A stretch of DNA of 64,000 bases from SZUA-309 sp965215995. GTDB taxonomy: Bacteria > Pseudomonadota > Gammaproteobacteria > Pseudomonadales > Azotimanducaceae. The stretch spans positions 1,426,001 through 1,490,000 of the forward strand of contig OZ244128.1 of assembly GCA_965215995.1 (NCBI GenBank). The letters run 5' to 3'. Below are positions 1 to 9,243 of this stretch, piece by piece (the first letter of the stretch is position 1; every line of letters starts with the position of its first letter). Below the pieces are notes generated by a model. The model worked only from the letters and a program-made list of their open reading frames with translations. It was not told where the DNA came from and did no database searches. The position numbers were made by a program, and so were the translations under genes.

Positions 1-1
1 G

Positions 2-778
2 GGGCTTTCGCACGGCAACCTGGGAGAGGTCGATGTGCAGGCGGTGCGTGCGCTCCTGACCGGCAAACTGCCGGTGACTGACTTTCCGCTCGCTCGGCCG
101 GAACTGGCCGTGGTCAGTGAACCCCTGCTGCTGGAAATCGCCGTGGACCACAACGACGCGGCCATGGTGCTCTACGTGCAGGACCCGGAGGCGAACTTCG
201 AATCCAGAGCCCGGAGCGCGCTCATCTCCCAGATCCTCTCCCAACAGTACTTCTCGGCGCTGCGCACGGAGCAGCAGCTTGGCTACATCGTCACCATGAC
301 CAATCGCACCATCCGCGATCGCGGCGCACTGGTGTTCATTATCCAGTCACCTGTCGCCTCGCCTGCGGATCTGGAAGCCGCCACGGTTGCTTTCATGCGT
401 GAGCAACTTCCCCAGGTGGCCAATATGGACCCGGCGGCCTTCGAGCGATTCAAGGCAGCGCTCGCTGGCCGGCTGACCGAGAAGGCGAAGAACCTGCGAG
501 AGCGCAACGCCCGCTATCTGGCAGATCTGGAAGCCGGTGTCACCAGTTTCGATTCGCAACAGAAGATTGCCGACATCGTGCGCAGCCTGACGATCGAGGA
601 AGTCACCGAGCATCTGACGCTCACCATCGATCGCCTGGAGAGTGCCCGACTGCTGGTGTTCAGTCGTGGCCAGTTCGACGCCGCGCCGGAGCTCGGCCGG
701 CTGCTGCCGGACACGGAGGCGCTGAAAGTGACGGCAGCGGGTGCGGCCAGGGCCAACGGCACCGCGGGCAATGACTGA
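2..778 (+). CDS. M16 (insulinase/pitrilysin-family) zinc peptidase, C-terminal part
   Basis: The frame is open from the left edge of the window, so the start and the N-terminal catalytic half (HXXEH zinc motif) lie outside. About 258 residues remain. The segment RTEQQLGYIV is the hallmark of the C-terminal inactive domain of insulin-degrading-enzyme and pitrilysin proteins, where it helps close the clamshell around peptide substrates. Ahead of it a GLSHGNL segment matches the start of the last M16 repeat. Such enzymes degrade peptides, in Gram-negatives often in the periplasm; localisation cannot be judged here. The gene converges on dinG with a 12-nt gap. Family is secure, exact subgroup is not. 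Confidence 0.88.
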   Translation, partial: GLSHGNLGEVDVQAVRALLTGKLPVTDFPLARPELAVVSEPLLLEIAVDHNDAAMVLYVQDPEANFESRARSALISQILSQQYFSALRTEQQLGYIVTMTNRTIRDRGALVFIIQSPVASPADLEAATVAFMREQLPQVANMDPAAFERFKAALAGRLTEKAKNLRERNARYLADLEAGVTSFDSQQKIADIVRSLTIEEVTEHLTLTIDRLESARLLVFSRGQFDAAPELGRLLPDTEALKVTAAGAARANGTAGND

Positions 779-790
779 GCTGAGCCTCGT

Positions 791-2914
791 TCAGCCGCGC
801 TGAGGTGCCAGCTCCAACCGGTAGGGGGGCAGTGATGCCAGCAGATCTCTGCCGTAGCGTTTGCTGACGATCCGCTTGTCCAGCAGTGTGATCCTGCCCC
901 AGTCCCGTTCATGACGAATCAGGCGACCACAGGCCTGCACCAGCTTCAGCGCCGCGTCCGGCACGGACAGCTCGTAGAAGGGGTTCCGACCTTGCGCTTC
1001 GGCCCACTCGGCCATTGCCTGATCCAACGGGTCGTCCGGTACCGAGAACGGCAGCTTGACGATGATCACGTGCCGGCACAGGTCGTCCGGTAGATCCACG
1101 CCTTCGGCGAAGCTGGCGAGACCGAACAGCACGCTTTGCGTACCGGCCCGGACATCTTCGCCATGGGCTTCCAGCAAGGCCTGTTTGGATCCTTCTCCCT
1201 GCACTTTGAGCAAAGGGCGCAGCGACTGATCCATCCGATCCAGCACGGCAAACATCTGCCGCCAGGAGGTGAACAGCACCAGCGCGCTCGGACCATCGCC
1301 GATCAGCTCGGGAAGCAGGGCGGCCACCTCGTCCGTGTGGGCTTCGAAATCCCGGGGTTCGGCATTCAGCGGCGGCACCACGAACTGGGCGATGTTGGGA
1401 AAGTCGAACGGACTCTGAATGCGCAACGCCTTGCGACCCTGCAACCCGGCCCGTTCGAGAAAGCGGTCGAAGCGACCGACCGCAGTGAGGGTCGCCGAGG
1501 TGAGGATGGCACCGAAGCACCGGGACCAGAATGCTTCCTCGAGCAGAGCACCGGGCTCGATGGGCGCGCTGACCAGCTCCACATCCTCCAGGTGTCGATT
1601 GGCCCAACGTGCCTGGGCCGCCCCTTCCGGATCCGGCTTCGAGTAGGCTTCGATCAGCGCCAGCATGGCGTGCGCTCGGGTCTGCAACTGCCCCACCGGA
1701 CCCAGCCAGTCGTCCGCCTCGAAGCCCCGCTGCCACTCCCTCTTGCCTTCCTGCACCTCGCCGAGCATGGCATGGGTACGTTCCAGCTCATCGGCCAGAG
1801 CAGCGAATGGCTCGAGCATGGCTTGCGCCCGTTCCGAGAGCGATTGTGGCACCTGACCCACCGGAAACCGGCAGGTTTCCAGGGTCTCATCTCTGGCCTC
1901 GAATGGCAGCTCGGCCACCGCTTCATCGAGATAGGTCAGCATCTCGCCCGCTCGGGCGCCGAAATCTGCGATTCGAGTGGCCACGTTCACCAGCTCGTCC
2001 GGTCGTCCGAAACGCTGGGTCAGGGTGCCGACCACGTTCTGCACGTTGTCGAGCCAGATCTGAGTGCTACGAACCCGCCCGGACGCAGAAAAGTGCTGTT
2101 GGGTCTTCTCAGGGAGATGGTGAGCCTCATCAACAATGTAGATGGCGTCATCCGGGTCCGGCAGCACCGCACCGCCACCCAACGAAAGATCCGCCAGCAC
2201 CAGATCATGATTAGCCACAATCACGTCCGTACCTTCCAGACGGTTGCGGGCCTGGAAGAACGGGCACTGCTTGAAGTAGGCGCACCGATTGTTGGTGCAA
2301 CCCCGGTGATCGGTGGTTACCGAGCTCCAGGCCTGCCGCGGAATGGCTTCCGGCCAGCTGTCGATCTCACCGTCCCAGCGACGCTCGGAAAATGCCTGCA
2401 GCAACCCCTGGTACAGGGCACTGTCGTCCACCTGGTCATCTGCACCGCCGAAAGCGGATTCGAACAGCGGCATCTCCGCACTGTCTGCGTAGCGAAGCCG
2501 GTCATCCAGACGTTTCAGACAGACGTATCGTCCACGACCCTTGGCCAGCGCGAAATCAAACTGCAGCCCGGAACGGGCCTTCAGATCCGGCAGATCCCGC
2601 AGCACCACCTGTTCCTGGAGCGCCACCGTGGCGGTGGAGATGATCACCGTTTTCTTAAGGCTCTTGCCGATCGGCACGGCTGCCAAACAATAGGCGGCGG
2701 TTTTTCCCGTCCCCGTGCCTGCCTCGATCACGGCGATGCGGTCGTTGTCGTCGGTGAGGGTGCGGGCGATCTGAGCAATCATCTCCCTCTGGCCCCGGCG
2801 CGGTTTGAAGTTACGGGCGCCCAGCCAGGCGCGGTAGGACGCCTGAATCTCTGCCTTGACGGCCGCACTCAAACGGCTGGCCTGTGCAGGGACTTCGAGG
2901 GGGGCTTCGCTCAT
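791..2914 (-). CDS. dinG: ATP-dependent DNA helicase DinG
   Basis: A 707-residue XPD-like superfamily 2 helicase (E. coli DinG is 716). Walker A is EAGTGTGKT near residues 64-72 and the DEAH box appears in IVDEAHHLPEK. Cysteines in RYVCLK and in CTNNRCAYFKQC supply the four ligands expected for the Fe-S cluster. Motif VI-like residues occur near the C-terminus (ACGRLIRHERD). DinG unwinds D-loops, R-loops and forked DNA 5' to 3' during repair and replication-transcription conflicts. In E. coli it is LexA-controlled, but I find no CTGT-N8-ACAG box in the 86 nt upstream. ATG start. Confidence 0.95.
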   Translation of the reverse strand: MSEAPLEVPAQASRLSAAVKAEIQASYRAWLGARNFKPRRGQREMIAQIARTLTDDNDRIAVIEAGTGTGKTAAYCLAAVPIGKSLKKTVIISTATVALQEQVVLRDLPDLKARSGLQFDFALAKGRGRYVCLKRLDDRLRYADSAEMPLFESAFGGADDQVDDSALYQGLLQAFSERRWDGEIDSWPEAIPRQAWSSVTTDHRGCTNNRCAYFKQCPFFQARNRLEGTDVIVANHDLVLADLSLGGGAVLPDPDDAIYIVDEAHHLPEKTQQHFSASGRVRSTQIWLDNVQNVVGTLTQRFGRPDELVNVATRIADFGARAGEMLTYLDEAVAELPFEARDETLETCRFPVGQVPQSLSERAQAMLEPFAALADELERTHAMLGEVQEGKREWQRGFEADDWLGPVGQLQTRAHAMLALIEAYSKPDPEGAAQARWANRHLEDVELVSAPIEPGALLEEAFWSRCFGAILTSATLTAVGRFDRFLERAGLQGRKALRIQSPFDFPNIAQFVVPPLNAEPRDFEAHTDEVAALLPELIGDGPSALVLFTSWRQMFAVLDRMDQSLRPLLKVQGEGSKQALLEAHGEDVRAGTQSVLFGLASFAEGVDLPDDLCRHVIIVKLPFSVPDDPLDQAMAEWAEAQGRNPFYELSVPDAALKLVQACGRLIRHERDWGRITLLDKRIVSKRYGRDLLASLPPYRLELAPQRG

Positions 2915-3000
2915 CGAGGGAGCTTAGCGGCGCATTGCCGGAAGAGCCAGCCGATCGGGCGGGTCAGGCTGTAATCCGGTGGCCCTGCCCGAATCGGCGA

Positions 3001-4947
3001 TCACTGCAACGCGGGCAGGTCTTTAAAGGCATCAAGCGCATCCGGATTTGCCAGTGCATCGAGATTGGTGACCGGGCGACCATGGACCACGTTCCGCACT
3101 GCAAGCTCCACAATCTTGCCGCTGATCGTTCTGGGCACGTCGGCCACCTGGACAATCACCGCCGGCACATGCCTGGGCGTGGCATGCGTTCGAATCTCCT
3201 GTTTGATGCGGCTCGTGAGCGCATCCGTCAGCTCGAGCCCGTCACGCAGGACCACGAAAAGGACCACGCGGACATCGCCGGCCCACTCCTGTCCGATCAC
3301 CACGCTGTCGATGACCTCGTCAATCCGTTCCACCTGACGGTAAATCTCGGCAGTGCCTATCCGGACACCCCCCGGATTCAGCACCGCATCGCTGCGGCCA
3401 TGAATCACGATTCCTCCCCGAGGCGTCATCTCCCCATAGTCACCGTGTGCCCAGACGCCGGGGAAGCGTTCGAAATAGGCGGCCCGATATCGGCGGCCAT
3501 CCGGATCGTTCCAGAAACCGATGGGCATGGACGGAAATGGCCGCGTGCAGACCAGCTCGCCTTTCTCACCGACCACCGGCACGCCCTCGTCGTTCCAGAT
3601 CTCCACCGCCATGCCAAGCCCCTTGCACTGAATCTCACCCCGATAGATGGGCGCATCCGGATTGCCAAGCACGAAGCAGGAGATGATGTCCGTACCACCG
3701 CTGATGGAACAGAGAGCCGCATCCGGCTTGAAGCTCGAGTAGACGTAGTCGTAGCTGGCCGGATTCAACGGCGAGCCGGTGGAGAGAATGGTCCTGAGGT
3801 GCTCGAGGCGATGGCTGGCTGCCGGGTGGACACCGGCGCTTTCCAGGCTCGAGAGGTATCTGGCGCTGGTGCCGAACACACTCACAGCCTCTTCATCGAT
3901 GAGGTCCAACAGGCGCTGGCCATCCCGGGCAAAGGGCGAGCCTTCGTACAGCACCACCGTGGAACCCGTGGCCAGCCCGCTGACAAGCCAGTTCCACATC
4001 ATCCAGCCACAGGTGGTGAAGTAGAACAGCACGTCCTCGGCTCGGAGATCCACGTGCAGTTGATGTTCCTTCAGATGCTGGAGCAGGGTGCCACCTGCAC
4101 CGTGAACGATGCACTTGGGTTTTCCCGTGGTGCCTGAGGAATACATGATGTACAGCGGATGATCGAACGGCAGCCCGGCAAATGGCGGCGCCTCCTCGGC
4201 GGCACCGCTCAGAAAGTCGTTGTACAGACAGGCACCTTGCAGCGCACCGAGATCCGGGTCCCGGTCCAGCAGCGGCGTCACCACAATCCGCTCGATGCCT
4301 TCGATTCGACTCTGCATCTCCTGAGCTCTGGCCAGGCAGTCGATCCGTTTGCCGTCATAGACGTAGCCATCGGCAACGAAAAGAATCCGCGGGGCGATCT
4401 GACCAAACCGATCGCACACACCATTGGTGCCGAAGTCGGGCGAACAGGAGGACCAGATCGCACCGAGCCAGCTGGTTGCCAGCATGGCAATCACCGTCTC
4501 GATGATGTTCGGCAGATATCCGGCCACCCGATCACCGGGCTGAATCCCCCAGGCCTGCAACGCAGATGCGAGCCGGGCAGCTTCGCCATGAAGCTCTGCA
4601 TAGCTCAGGGCCCGACGTTCACCCGATTCGGTGACGCCCACCAGCGCCGTGTGCTGATCCCGACGTCGTAGCAGGTTCTCCGCGAAGTTGAGCGTCACCC
4701 CCGGAAACCAGCAAGCGGCCATGAACTCATCACCCGGACTAAGAACCGCGCCTTTCACTGTGCTGCCGCGCACACCGGTAAAGTTCCAGACCTCGGCCCA
4801 GAACTTATCCGGTTCGGAGATGGAAAAGGCATGCAGCGCATCGTAGTCCGGCAGCGGGGTGCCGGTTGCGGCTGCCAAGCTCTGTCTGAACTCGGTCAGG
4901 CGGGTTGTCTCACCGGTCGGCGTCCACAGGGGAGAATGCTCAGTCAT
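3001..4947 (-). CDS. Acetoacetyl-CoA synthetase (acetoacetate-CoA ligase)
   Basis: A 648-residue ANL-superfamily adenylating enzyme that converts acetoacetate, ATP and CoA to acetoacetyl-CoA. The P-loop-like motif YSSGTTGKPKCIVHG lies near residue 270. The adjacent FYFTTCGWMMWNW segment separates acetoacetyl-CoA synthetases from acetyl-CoA synthetases. The C-terminal catalytic lysine is in the ISGKIVELAV segment. The role is probably use of ketone bodies or of acetoacetate released from PHB or leucine breakdown; no thiolase or PHB gene is nearby. It is codirectional with dinG. A 52-codon ORF ends 24 nt upstream of its start and may be cotranscribed. Confidence 0.92.
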   Translation of the reverse strand: MTEHSPLWTPTGETTRLTEFRQSLAAATGTPLPDYDALHAFSISEPDKFWAEVWNFTGVRGSTVKGAVLSPGDEFMAACWFPGVTLNFAENLLRRRDQHTALVGVTESGERRALSYAELHGEAARLASALQAWGIQPGDRVAGYLPNIIETVIAMLATSWLGAIWSSCSPDFGTNGVCDRFGQIAPRILFVADGYVYDGKRIDCLARAQEMQSRIEGIERIVVTPLLDRDPDLGALQGACLYNDFLSGAAEEAPPFAGLPFDHPLYIMYSSGTTGKPKCIVHGAGGTLLQHLKEHQLHVDLRAEDVLFYFTTCGWMMWNWLVSGLATGSTVVLYEGSPFARDGQRLLDLIDEEAVSVFGTSARYLSSLESAGVHPAASHRLEHLRTILSTGSPLNPASYDYVYSSFKPDAALCSISGGTDIISCFVLGNPDAPIYRGEIQCKGLGMAVEIWNDEGVPVVGEKGELVCTRPFPSMPIGFWNDPDGRRYRAAYFERFPGVWAHGDYGEMTPRGGIVIHGRSDAVLNPGGVRIGTAEIYRQVERIDEVIDSVVIGQEWAGDVRVVLFVVLRDGLELTDALTSRIKQEIRTHATPRHVPAVIVQVADVPRTISGKIVELAVRNVVHGRPVTNLDALANPDALDAFKDLPALQ

Positions 4948-4971
4948 GGACCGCCGTGAACGGATGTTCGC

Positions 4972-5130
4972 TCAGATGTGAGGACGCCTGTGCCGGGTGA
5001 TGAAGCTGCTTCGCTCCACGGGTCCCACACCGGAGAGCGGATGCTCCGTCAGGAGAGCCCGGACGATCGTCGTTGCGGCAAGGCCCACAGTCGCGGCCCA
5101 GAAACAGTACATCACAGCGGTCACAGTCAT
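4972..5130 (-). CDS. Small single-span membrane protein, hypothetical
   Basis: A 52-codon ORF with an ATG start and a purine-rich AAGGGGA ribosome-binding site about 8 nt ahead of it. Residues 4-27 form one hydrophobic segment (AVMYCFWAATVGLAATTIV). A short tail ending in HRRPHI is basic and would stay cytoplasmic. It ends 24 nt before the acetoacetyl-CoA synthetase start on the same strand, suggesting cotranscription. I do not recognise a family. The good SD, the clean transmembrane segment and the close fit to the neighbour are the only support, so it could be chance. Confidence 0.45.
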   Translation of the reverse strand: MTVTAVMYCFWAATVGLAATTIVRALLTEHPLSGVGPVERSSFITRHRRPHI

Positions 5131-5199
5131 GGCTCGTGTCCCCTTTTTCAGCACTGGTGCTTTTATAGCCAATGCCGAGGGACTGAGTGCAGAGAAATA

Positions 5200-5269
5200 A
5201 TGGAAACCGGTGGAGAAAATCTGAGTGACGACGCGCCAACTGTGCCGCCACTCTTCATCTGGTTTCCAT
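5200..5269. repeat. 9-bp inverted repeat just behind the SLT lipoprotein gene
   Basis: ATGGAAACC at 5200-5208 is the exact reverse complement of GGTTTCCAT at 5261-5269, the latter abutting the stop codon of the lipoprotein gene. The 52-nt spacing makes a compact terminator unlikely and there is no T-run. It may be a weak mRNA 3'-end stem or chance. Confidence 0.25.
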
Positions 5270-5893
5270 TCAGAAGAACAGGAACCCGCCCCGCTTGAGC
5301 TTCTTCTCACAGCGGCTGAGCTGCTTGGTGTAGCGGTAGGCCCGGTCTGCGACCCGTCGCGCGTAGCCCTGCACCTCCGGCTGGGACTTGTACACGCCCC
5401 GTTTGAATCCCGTGGGGCCGACGTAGTAAGCCAGATAGAGGCTGTAGGCGTCGTTCTTCGAAAGCCCCAGCATCCGGTGACTGCGGTCGTTGTACCAGCC
5501 GATGAAATCCAGCGCATCGCGGATGTCGGCGCGACCAACGAAGTTACGACCCGTATCCCGCTTGTAGTCTTTCCAGGCTTCATTGGTGGCCTGGGCATAG
5601 CCATAGGCACTGGAGGGCCGGGTCCAGGGAATTACCCAGAGCAGCTTGTCCCGGTCAGGACGGGCTTTCGCCTGGTAGCTGGACTCTTTGTAGATGAAGG
5701 ACATGCCAACTGACACAGGCATGCCCCAACGCTTCTCCGCCGCCCGGGCATGCTTGTACCAGCTGCCCTTCTCATCAAAGATCGCGCACAGATCATCCGG
5801 CTCTTCCGGCGGCTTGCTCGTGCAGGCATGCAGGGTCGCGAGCGCTATGGCCGTTAGGAAGGCGATAATTCTAGGGTCCATCAGCATTGCCAT
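5270..5893 (-). CDS. Lipoprotein with lytic-transglycosylase-like (SLT) domain
   Basis: 207 residues. A hydrophobic N-terminus ends in the lipobox LHAC near residue 24, so the mature protein should be an outer- or inner-membrane lipoprotein. The remainder resembles SLT/goose-lysozyme-fold proteins: the presumed catalytic Glu is in FIYKESSY, followed by AYGYAQ and LAYYVGPTGF. These correspond to the ES, GLMQ-like and AYN-like motifs of lytic transglycosylases, which cleave the MurNAc-GlcNAc bond and leave anhydro-MurNAc. It matches the group usually annotated as transglycosylase SLT domain-containing lipoprotein. It ends 9 nt downstream of ligA, so the two may be cotranscribed. Confidence 0.8.
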   Translation of the reverse strand: MAMLMDPRIIAFLTAIALATLHACTSKPPEEPDDLCAIFDEKGSWYKHARAAEKRWGMPVSVGMSFIYKESSYQAKARPDRDKLLWVIPWTRPSSAYGYAQATNEAWKDYKRDTGRNFVGRADIRDALDFIGWYNDRSHRMLGLSKNDAYSLYLAYYVGPTGFKRGVYKSQPEVQGYARRVADRAYRYTKQLSRCEKKLKRGGFLFF

Positions 5894-5902
5894 GGTTCGG
5901 AC

Positions 5903-7930
5903 TCATTCAAGACTCACGCCGTAACTTGCCAGCCGGGCGATGAACTCAGCCTCGTCCATCACCGGCACGCCCAGGGTCTCAGCCTTTTCAAGCTTGCTGC
6001 CCGCACCGGGTCCGGCGACCACCTGGGTTGTTTTCTTCGAGACGGAACCGGCCACCTTGGCACCGAGCCCGACCAGCTGCGCCTTGGCTTTGTCCCGGGT
6101 AAGACGCTCGAGCGTCCCGGTAAGCACCCAGGTCTCACCCTCGAGAGGTTGCGAACCGGCGTCCGGTACCTGGACCACCTCCCAGACGATCCCGGCCGCC
6201 AATAGCCGCTCGATCATCTGCTGGTGCAACGGATCGGCGAAGTAGGCGACGATGCTACGGGCAACGATCGGCCCGACATCGTCCACCGCTTCCAGCGCTT
6301 CCTGGTCTGCTGCCATGAGTGGGCCGAGGTCTCCGAAATACCCGGCCAGATTGCTGGCCGTGGCTTCGCCGACCTCGCGAATGCCGAGTGCGTAGATAAA
6401 CCGCGATAGAGTGGTCTGGCGGGAGTGATCGATGGCAGCGAGGACATTTTCACCCGACTTCTGTCCCATGCGCTCGAGCGCAACCAGCGTCTGCAGATCG
6501 AGCCGGTAGAGATCGGCAGGATCTTTCACCAGCTCCGCTTCCACCAGCTGCTCGAGCAACTTATCCCCGACCCCTTCTATGTCCATGGCCAGGCGCGAGG
6601 CGAAGTGCTTGAGACCTTCCTTGCGCTGCGCTTCACAACGGAGCACACCACCAGAGCAGCGGGCCACTGCCTCCTCGCCCTCACGAACGATCTCGCTACC
6701 ACATACCGGGCAACGTTCCGGTAGCGCTATGGGAACCGCATTTTTTGGCCGCTTGCCTGCCACGACCTTTACCACCTGCGGGATCACATCCCCGGCCCGA
6801 CGAACCATGACCGTATCACCGATGTGCACGCCCAATCGGGTGACTTCATCCATGTTGTGCAGGGTGGCGTTGCTGACGGTGACGCCGCCGACGAATACCG
6901 GATCCAGGCGGGCCACCGGGGTCACCGCCCCGGTGCGGCCAACCTGAAACTCAACGTCCAGCAGCTTCGTGGTGGCTTCTTCTGCCGGGTACTTGAAGGC
7001 GATGGCCCAGCGTGGCTTACGGGTCACCGTGCCGAGGGCTTCCTGCTGGGCAAGGGAATCCACCTTGATGACCACGCCATCGATGTCGTAGCCAAGACCC
7101 TCCCGCCTGGCCAGGAGATCATCCAGGTAGCGCTCGACACCGGCAATATCCTCGAACTCGGCCGCATCAACGTTCACCCGGAAGCCCCAGCCTCTGAGCC
7201 GATCCATGACTTCGCTGTGATGCTCCGGTGCCCAGTCGCCTTCGACCCAACCCAGCCCGTAGCAGAACATGGTCAGGGGCCGCTCGGCAGTGAGCTTCGG
7301 ATCGAGCTGTCGTAAGCTGCCCGCAGCACCGTTTCTGGGGTTGATGAGCGCCTTGCCACCTGTCTCACGTGCCCGCTCGTTGAATCTTTCGAACGCATCC
7401 AGCGGCATGTAGATCTCACCCCGGACTTCCATGCGCGGCGGCAGATCGTCCGCCGGGAGTTTCAGAGGCACCGCACCAATGGTTCGAACATTGGCAGTGA
7501 TGTCTTCACCCGTGCTGCCATCACCACGCGTCGAGGCCAGCGTGAGCACGCCGTTCTCGTAGACCAGGGCAACAGCCACGCCGTCGATTTTCGGTTCACA
7601 GGCAAGCCGGATCGGGACGCCGTCATCCAGGCGGTTTCGACAGCGCTGCAACCACTCCTCCAGCTCCACGATGGTCGTGCATTTTTCCAGCGAGAGCATG
7701 GGCCGCTCGTGGCGGACGGCACGGAAGCCATCCAGCGGCGCACCGCCAACACGTTGGCTGGGAGAGTCAGGGCTTACGAGCTCGGGATGATCCGCCTCCA
7801 GGGCCAGAAGCTGATCGAAGAGCGCGTCGTACTCGACATCGGCGATCTCCGGATCATCCAGTACGTGGTACCGGTGATTGTGGTAGTGGATCAGCGCACG
7901 GAGCTCGTCGAGCCGTGCTTCTACGTTCAT
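5903..7930 (-). CDS. ligA: NAD-dependent DNA ligase LigA
   Basis: 675 residues, the normal length. Domain order is Ia (HNHRYHVLDDPEIAD), the adenylation domain with the KxDG lysine in CEPKIDGVAVAL near residue 117, the OB fold, a Cys4 zinc finger (CPVCGSEI with two later cysteines), the HhH domain (GIREVGEATA) and a C-terminal BRCT domain (WVLTGTLERLTRDKA). It seals nicks with NAD as AMP donor in replication and repair. Its ATG overlaps the zipA stop by 4 bp, the common zipA-ligA arrangement of gammaproteobacteria, implying translational coupling. Confidence 0.97.
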   Translation of the reverse strand: MNVEARLDELRALIHYHNHRYHVLDDPEIADVEYDALFDQLLALEADHPELVSPDSPSQRVGGAPLDGFRAVRHERPMLSLEKCTTIVELEEWLQRCRNRLDDGVPIRLACEPKIDGVAVALVYENGVLTLASTRGDGSTGEDITANVRTIGAVPLKLPADDLPPRMEVRGEIYMPLDAFERFNERARETGGKALINPRNGAAGSLRQLDPKLTAERPLTMFCYGLGWVEGDWAPEHHSEVMDRLRGWGFRVNVDAAEFEDIAGVERYLDDLLARREGLGYDIDGVVIKVDSLAQQEALGTVTRKPRWAIAFKYPAEEATTKLLDVEFQVGRTGAVTPVARLDPVFVGGVTVSNATLHNMDEVTRLGVHIGDTVMVRRAGDVIPQVVKVVAGKRPKNAVPIALPERCPVCGSEIVREGEEAVARCSGGVLRCEAQRKEGLKHFASRLAMDIEGVGDKLLEQLVEAELVKDPADLYRLDLQTLVALERMGQKSGENVLAAIDHSRQTTLSRFIYALGIREVGEATASNLAGYFGDLGPLMAADQEALEAVDDVGPIVARSIVAYFADPLHQQMIERLLAAGIVWEVVQVPDAGSQPLEGETWVLTGTLERLTRDKAKAQLVGLGAKVAGSVSKKTTQVVAGPGAGSKLEKAETLGVPVMDEAEFIARLASYGVSLE

Positions 7931-9114
7931 GCCCTCTTAGACATCCTGCGACGGGAAAAGTCCACGATACGCTGCCGGTAGTGCTCTACTGTCTGCGGCG
8001 TCATGATGTTGCGATGCTCATCCCGCACCTCGCCACCCAGGCTCTTCACCACGCTCTTGGCCACGCTCAGCATGTCCTCGAAAGCGGCGGACGGATCTTC
8101 CGGTCCGGGTAACTGCATGAAGATGCAAAGGCCGGGGCAGCGGATGGCTTCCATTTCAGACATATCAAACGTACCTGGCTCCACGGCGCTGGCAACGCTG
8201 TACTGCACCGATTTGGTCAGCGGTTCCACCCGATGGAAGATGTTCATATCACCGAACTTCAGTCCGCAGGTACGCAAGGTCGCAAACAACTCATCGCCCG
8301 TAAAAAGCCGCTCCGGATCCGACAGCACGTTCATCACGATCAGCTCTTCCACCGGTAATGCCGCCGTATTGGTTTCCCGCGAATCTTCCCGCTTCGCACT
8401 GGCCGGCGTTTGCGCGCCGCCCCGACGGGAAGCCTTTTCGCTCGCTTTGCGGCTGCCAAGGCGTCTGGGTCGTTTCGGCTCGTCGGTGATGATCGGGTCG
8501 GGCATGGCCACATCGGCGACCTTCGCCCGCTCCGATTCCGGTGATTGCGGCACATCAGTGTTGGAGGTGCTGGTGCGTGAATCGGTGACAAAAGGCGACT
8601 CAGGCCGCACCCCGCTCGCCGGCTCGTCACCACCCAGCACTGGCTCCGTCCGTTCCGGTGATGCAGACGCGGCACTCATCGGCTCGCGATCAGCCGAGTG
8701 TTGCCCGGCAGCCTCGGAATCACCGGGCTTGCGCCAGTCACTGCCGAGCAGAACCGCGTCCACCTCTTCGGGGTCCGCCTGTTCGGGCACCTCGAAATCG
8801 GTCTCGATCACCGGCCGCAGATCGGAAAGTGGTGGGGCGTCGACAGGCGTGAGCGACAGCGGCGGCGGCTCCAGATCCAGCGAATCCTGCTGCGGATCCG
8901 GTTGCTTAACCACCCGGCCACCGCCATTCGGCAACTCGCCACGCAATCGCTCGATCTCATCCACCTCATCCGGGATCAGGTCCGGTTTGATGTCGATCCT
9001 GAGGTCCTGCCGGCGCTCGCGCCAGGCAATCCAGAATCCGTGGGCGACAACGGCGGCGATAAGCAGACCGCCGCCGATAAGGATGAAATCCTTGATATCT
9101 ACAGTGCTTTCCAC
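7927..9114 (-). CDS. zipA: Cell division protein ZipA
   Basis: 395 residues. One N-terminal membrane span (residues about 8-27, ILIGGGLLIAAVVAHGFW) is followed by the RGELPNGGGRVV motif typical of ZipA. A long acidic, proline-rich linker (about 60-255) comes next, then the C-terminal FtsZ-binding domain (LIVMNVLSDPERLFTGDEL onward, ending near RQRIVDFSRRR). ZipA tethers FtsZ to the inner membrane at the division septum. The linker is long but this region varies widely in the family. It lies downstream of smc and overlaps ligA by 4 bp, the conserved smc-zipA-ligA order. Confidence 0.95.
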   Translation of the reverse strand: MESTVDIKDFILIGGGLLIAAVVAHGFWIAWRERRQDLRIDIKPDLIPDEVDEIERLRGELPNGGGRVVKQPDPQQDSLDLEPPPLSLTPVDAPPLSDLRPVIETDFEVPEQADPEEVDAVLLGSDWRKPGDSEAAGQHSADREPMSAASASPERTEPVLGGDEPASGVRPESPFVTDSRTSTSNTDVPQSPESERAKVADVAMPDPIITDEPKRPRRLGSRKASEKASRRGGAQTPASAKREDSRETNTAALPVEELIVMNVLSDPERLFTGDELFATLRTCGLKFGDMNIFHRVEPLTKSVQYSVASAVEPGTFDMSEMEAIRCPGLCIFMQLPGPEDPSAAFEDMLSVAKSVVKSLGGEVRDEHRNIMTPQTVEHYRQRIVDFSRRRMSKRA

Positions 9115-9243
9115 ACTCGGCTCCCCGATCGCATGGTGCGACCGTTACTCCTATTCCTGAACTCAAAGCCAGCGAACCGGGCGTTGCCCCTACTCCCTGC
9201 TCGCTTGGTGCAACCTTGAGAGCTGCACCGTCGGAAATCGCGG

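Noticed and set aside
1136..2974. 612-codon open frame antisense to dinG
   Set aside because: Codon pattern is a GC-rich shadow of dinG, which has every helicase motif; the antisense product has no recognisable domain or ribosome-binding site. The same applies to long antisense frames at 2884-4137, 10063-11475, 21881-23827, 31101-32744 and 45296-46789.
2915..3000. LexA box upstream of dinG
   Set aside because: Only a half-site CTGT is present; no CTGT-N8-ACAG palindrome.
4940..5251. 103-codon leftward frame overlapping the synthetase start
   Set aside because: It overlaps the well-supported start of the acetoacetyl-CoA synthetase and has no membrane, signal or family features; the frame with a good SD is the 52-codon ORF at 4972-5130.
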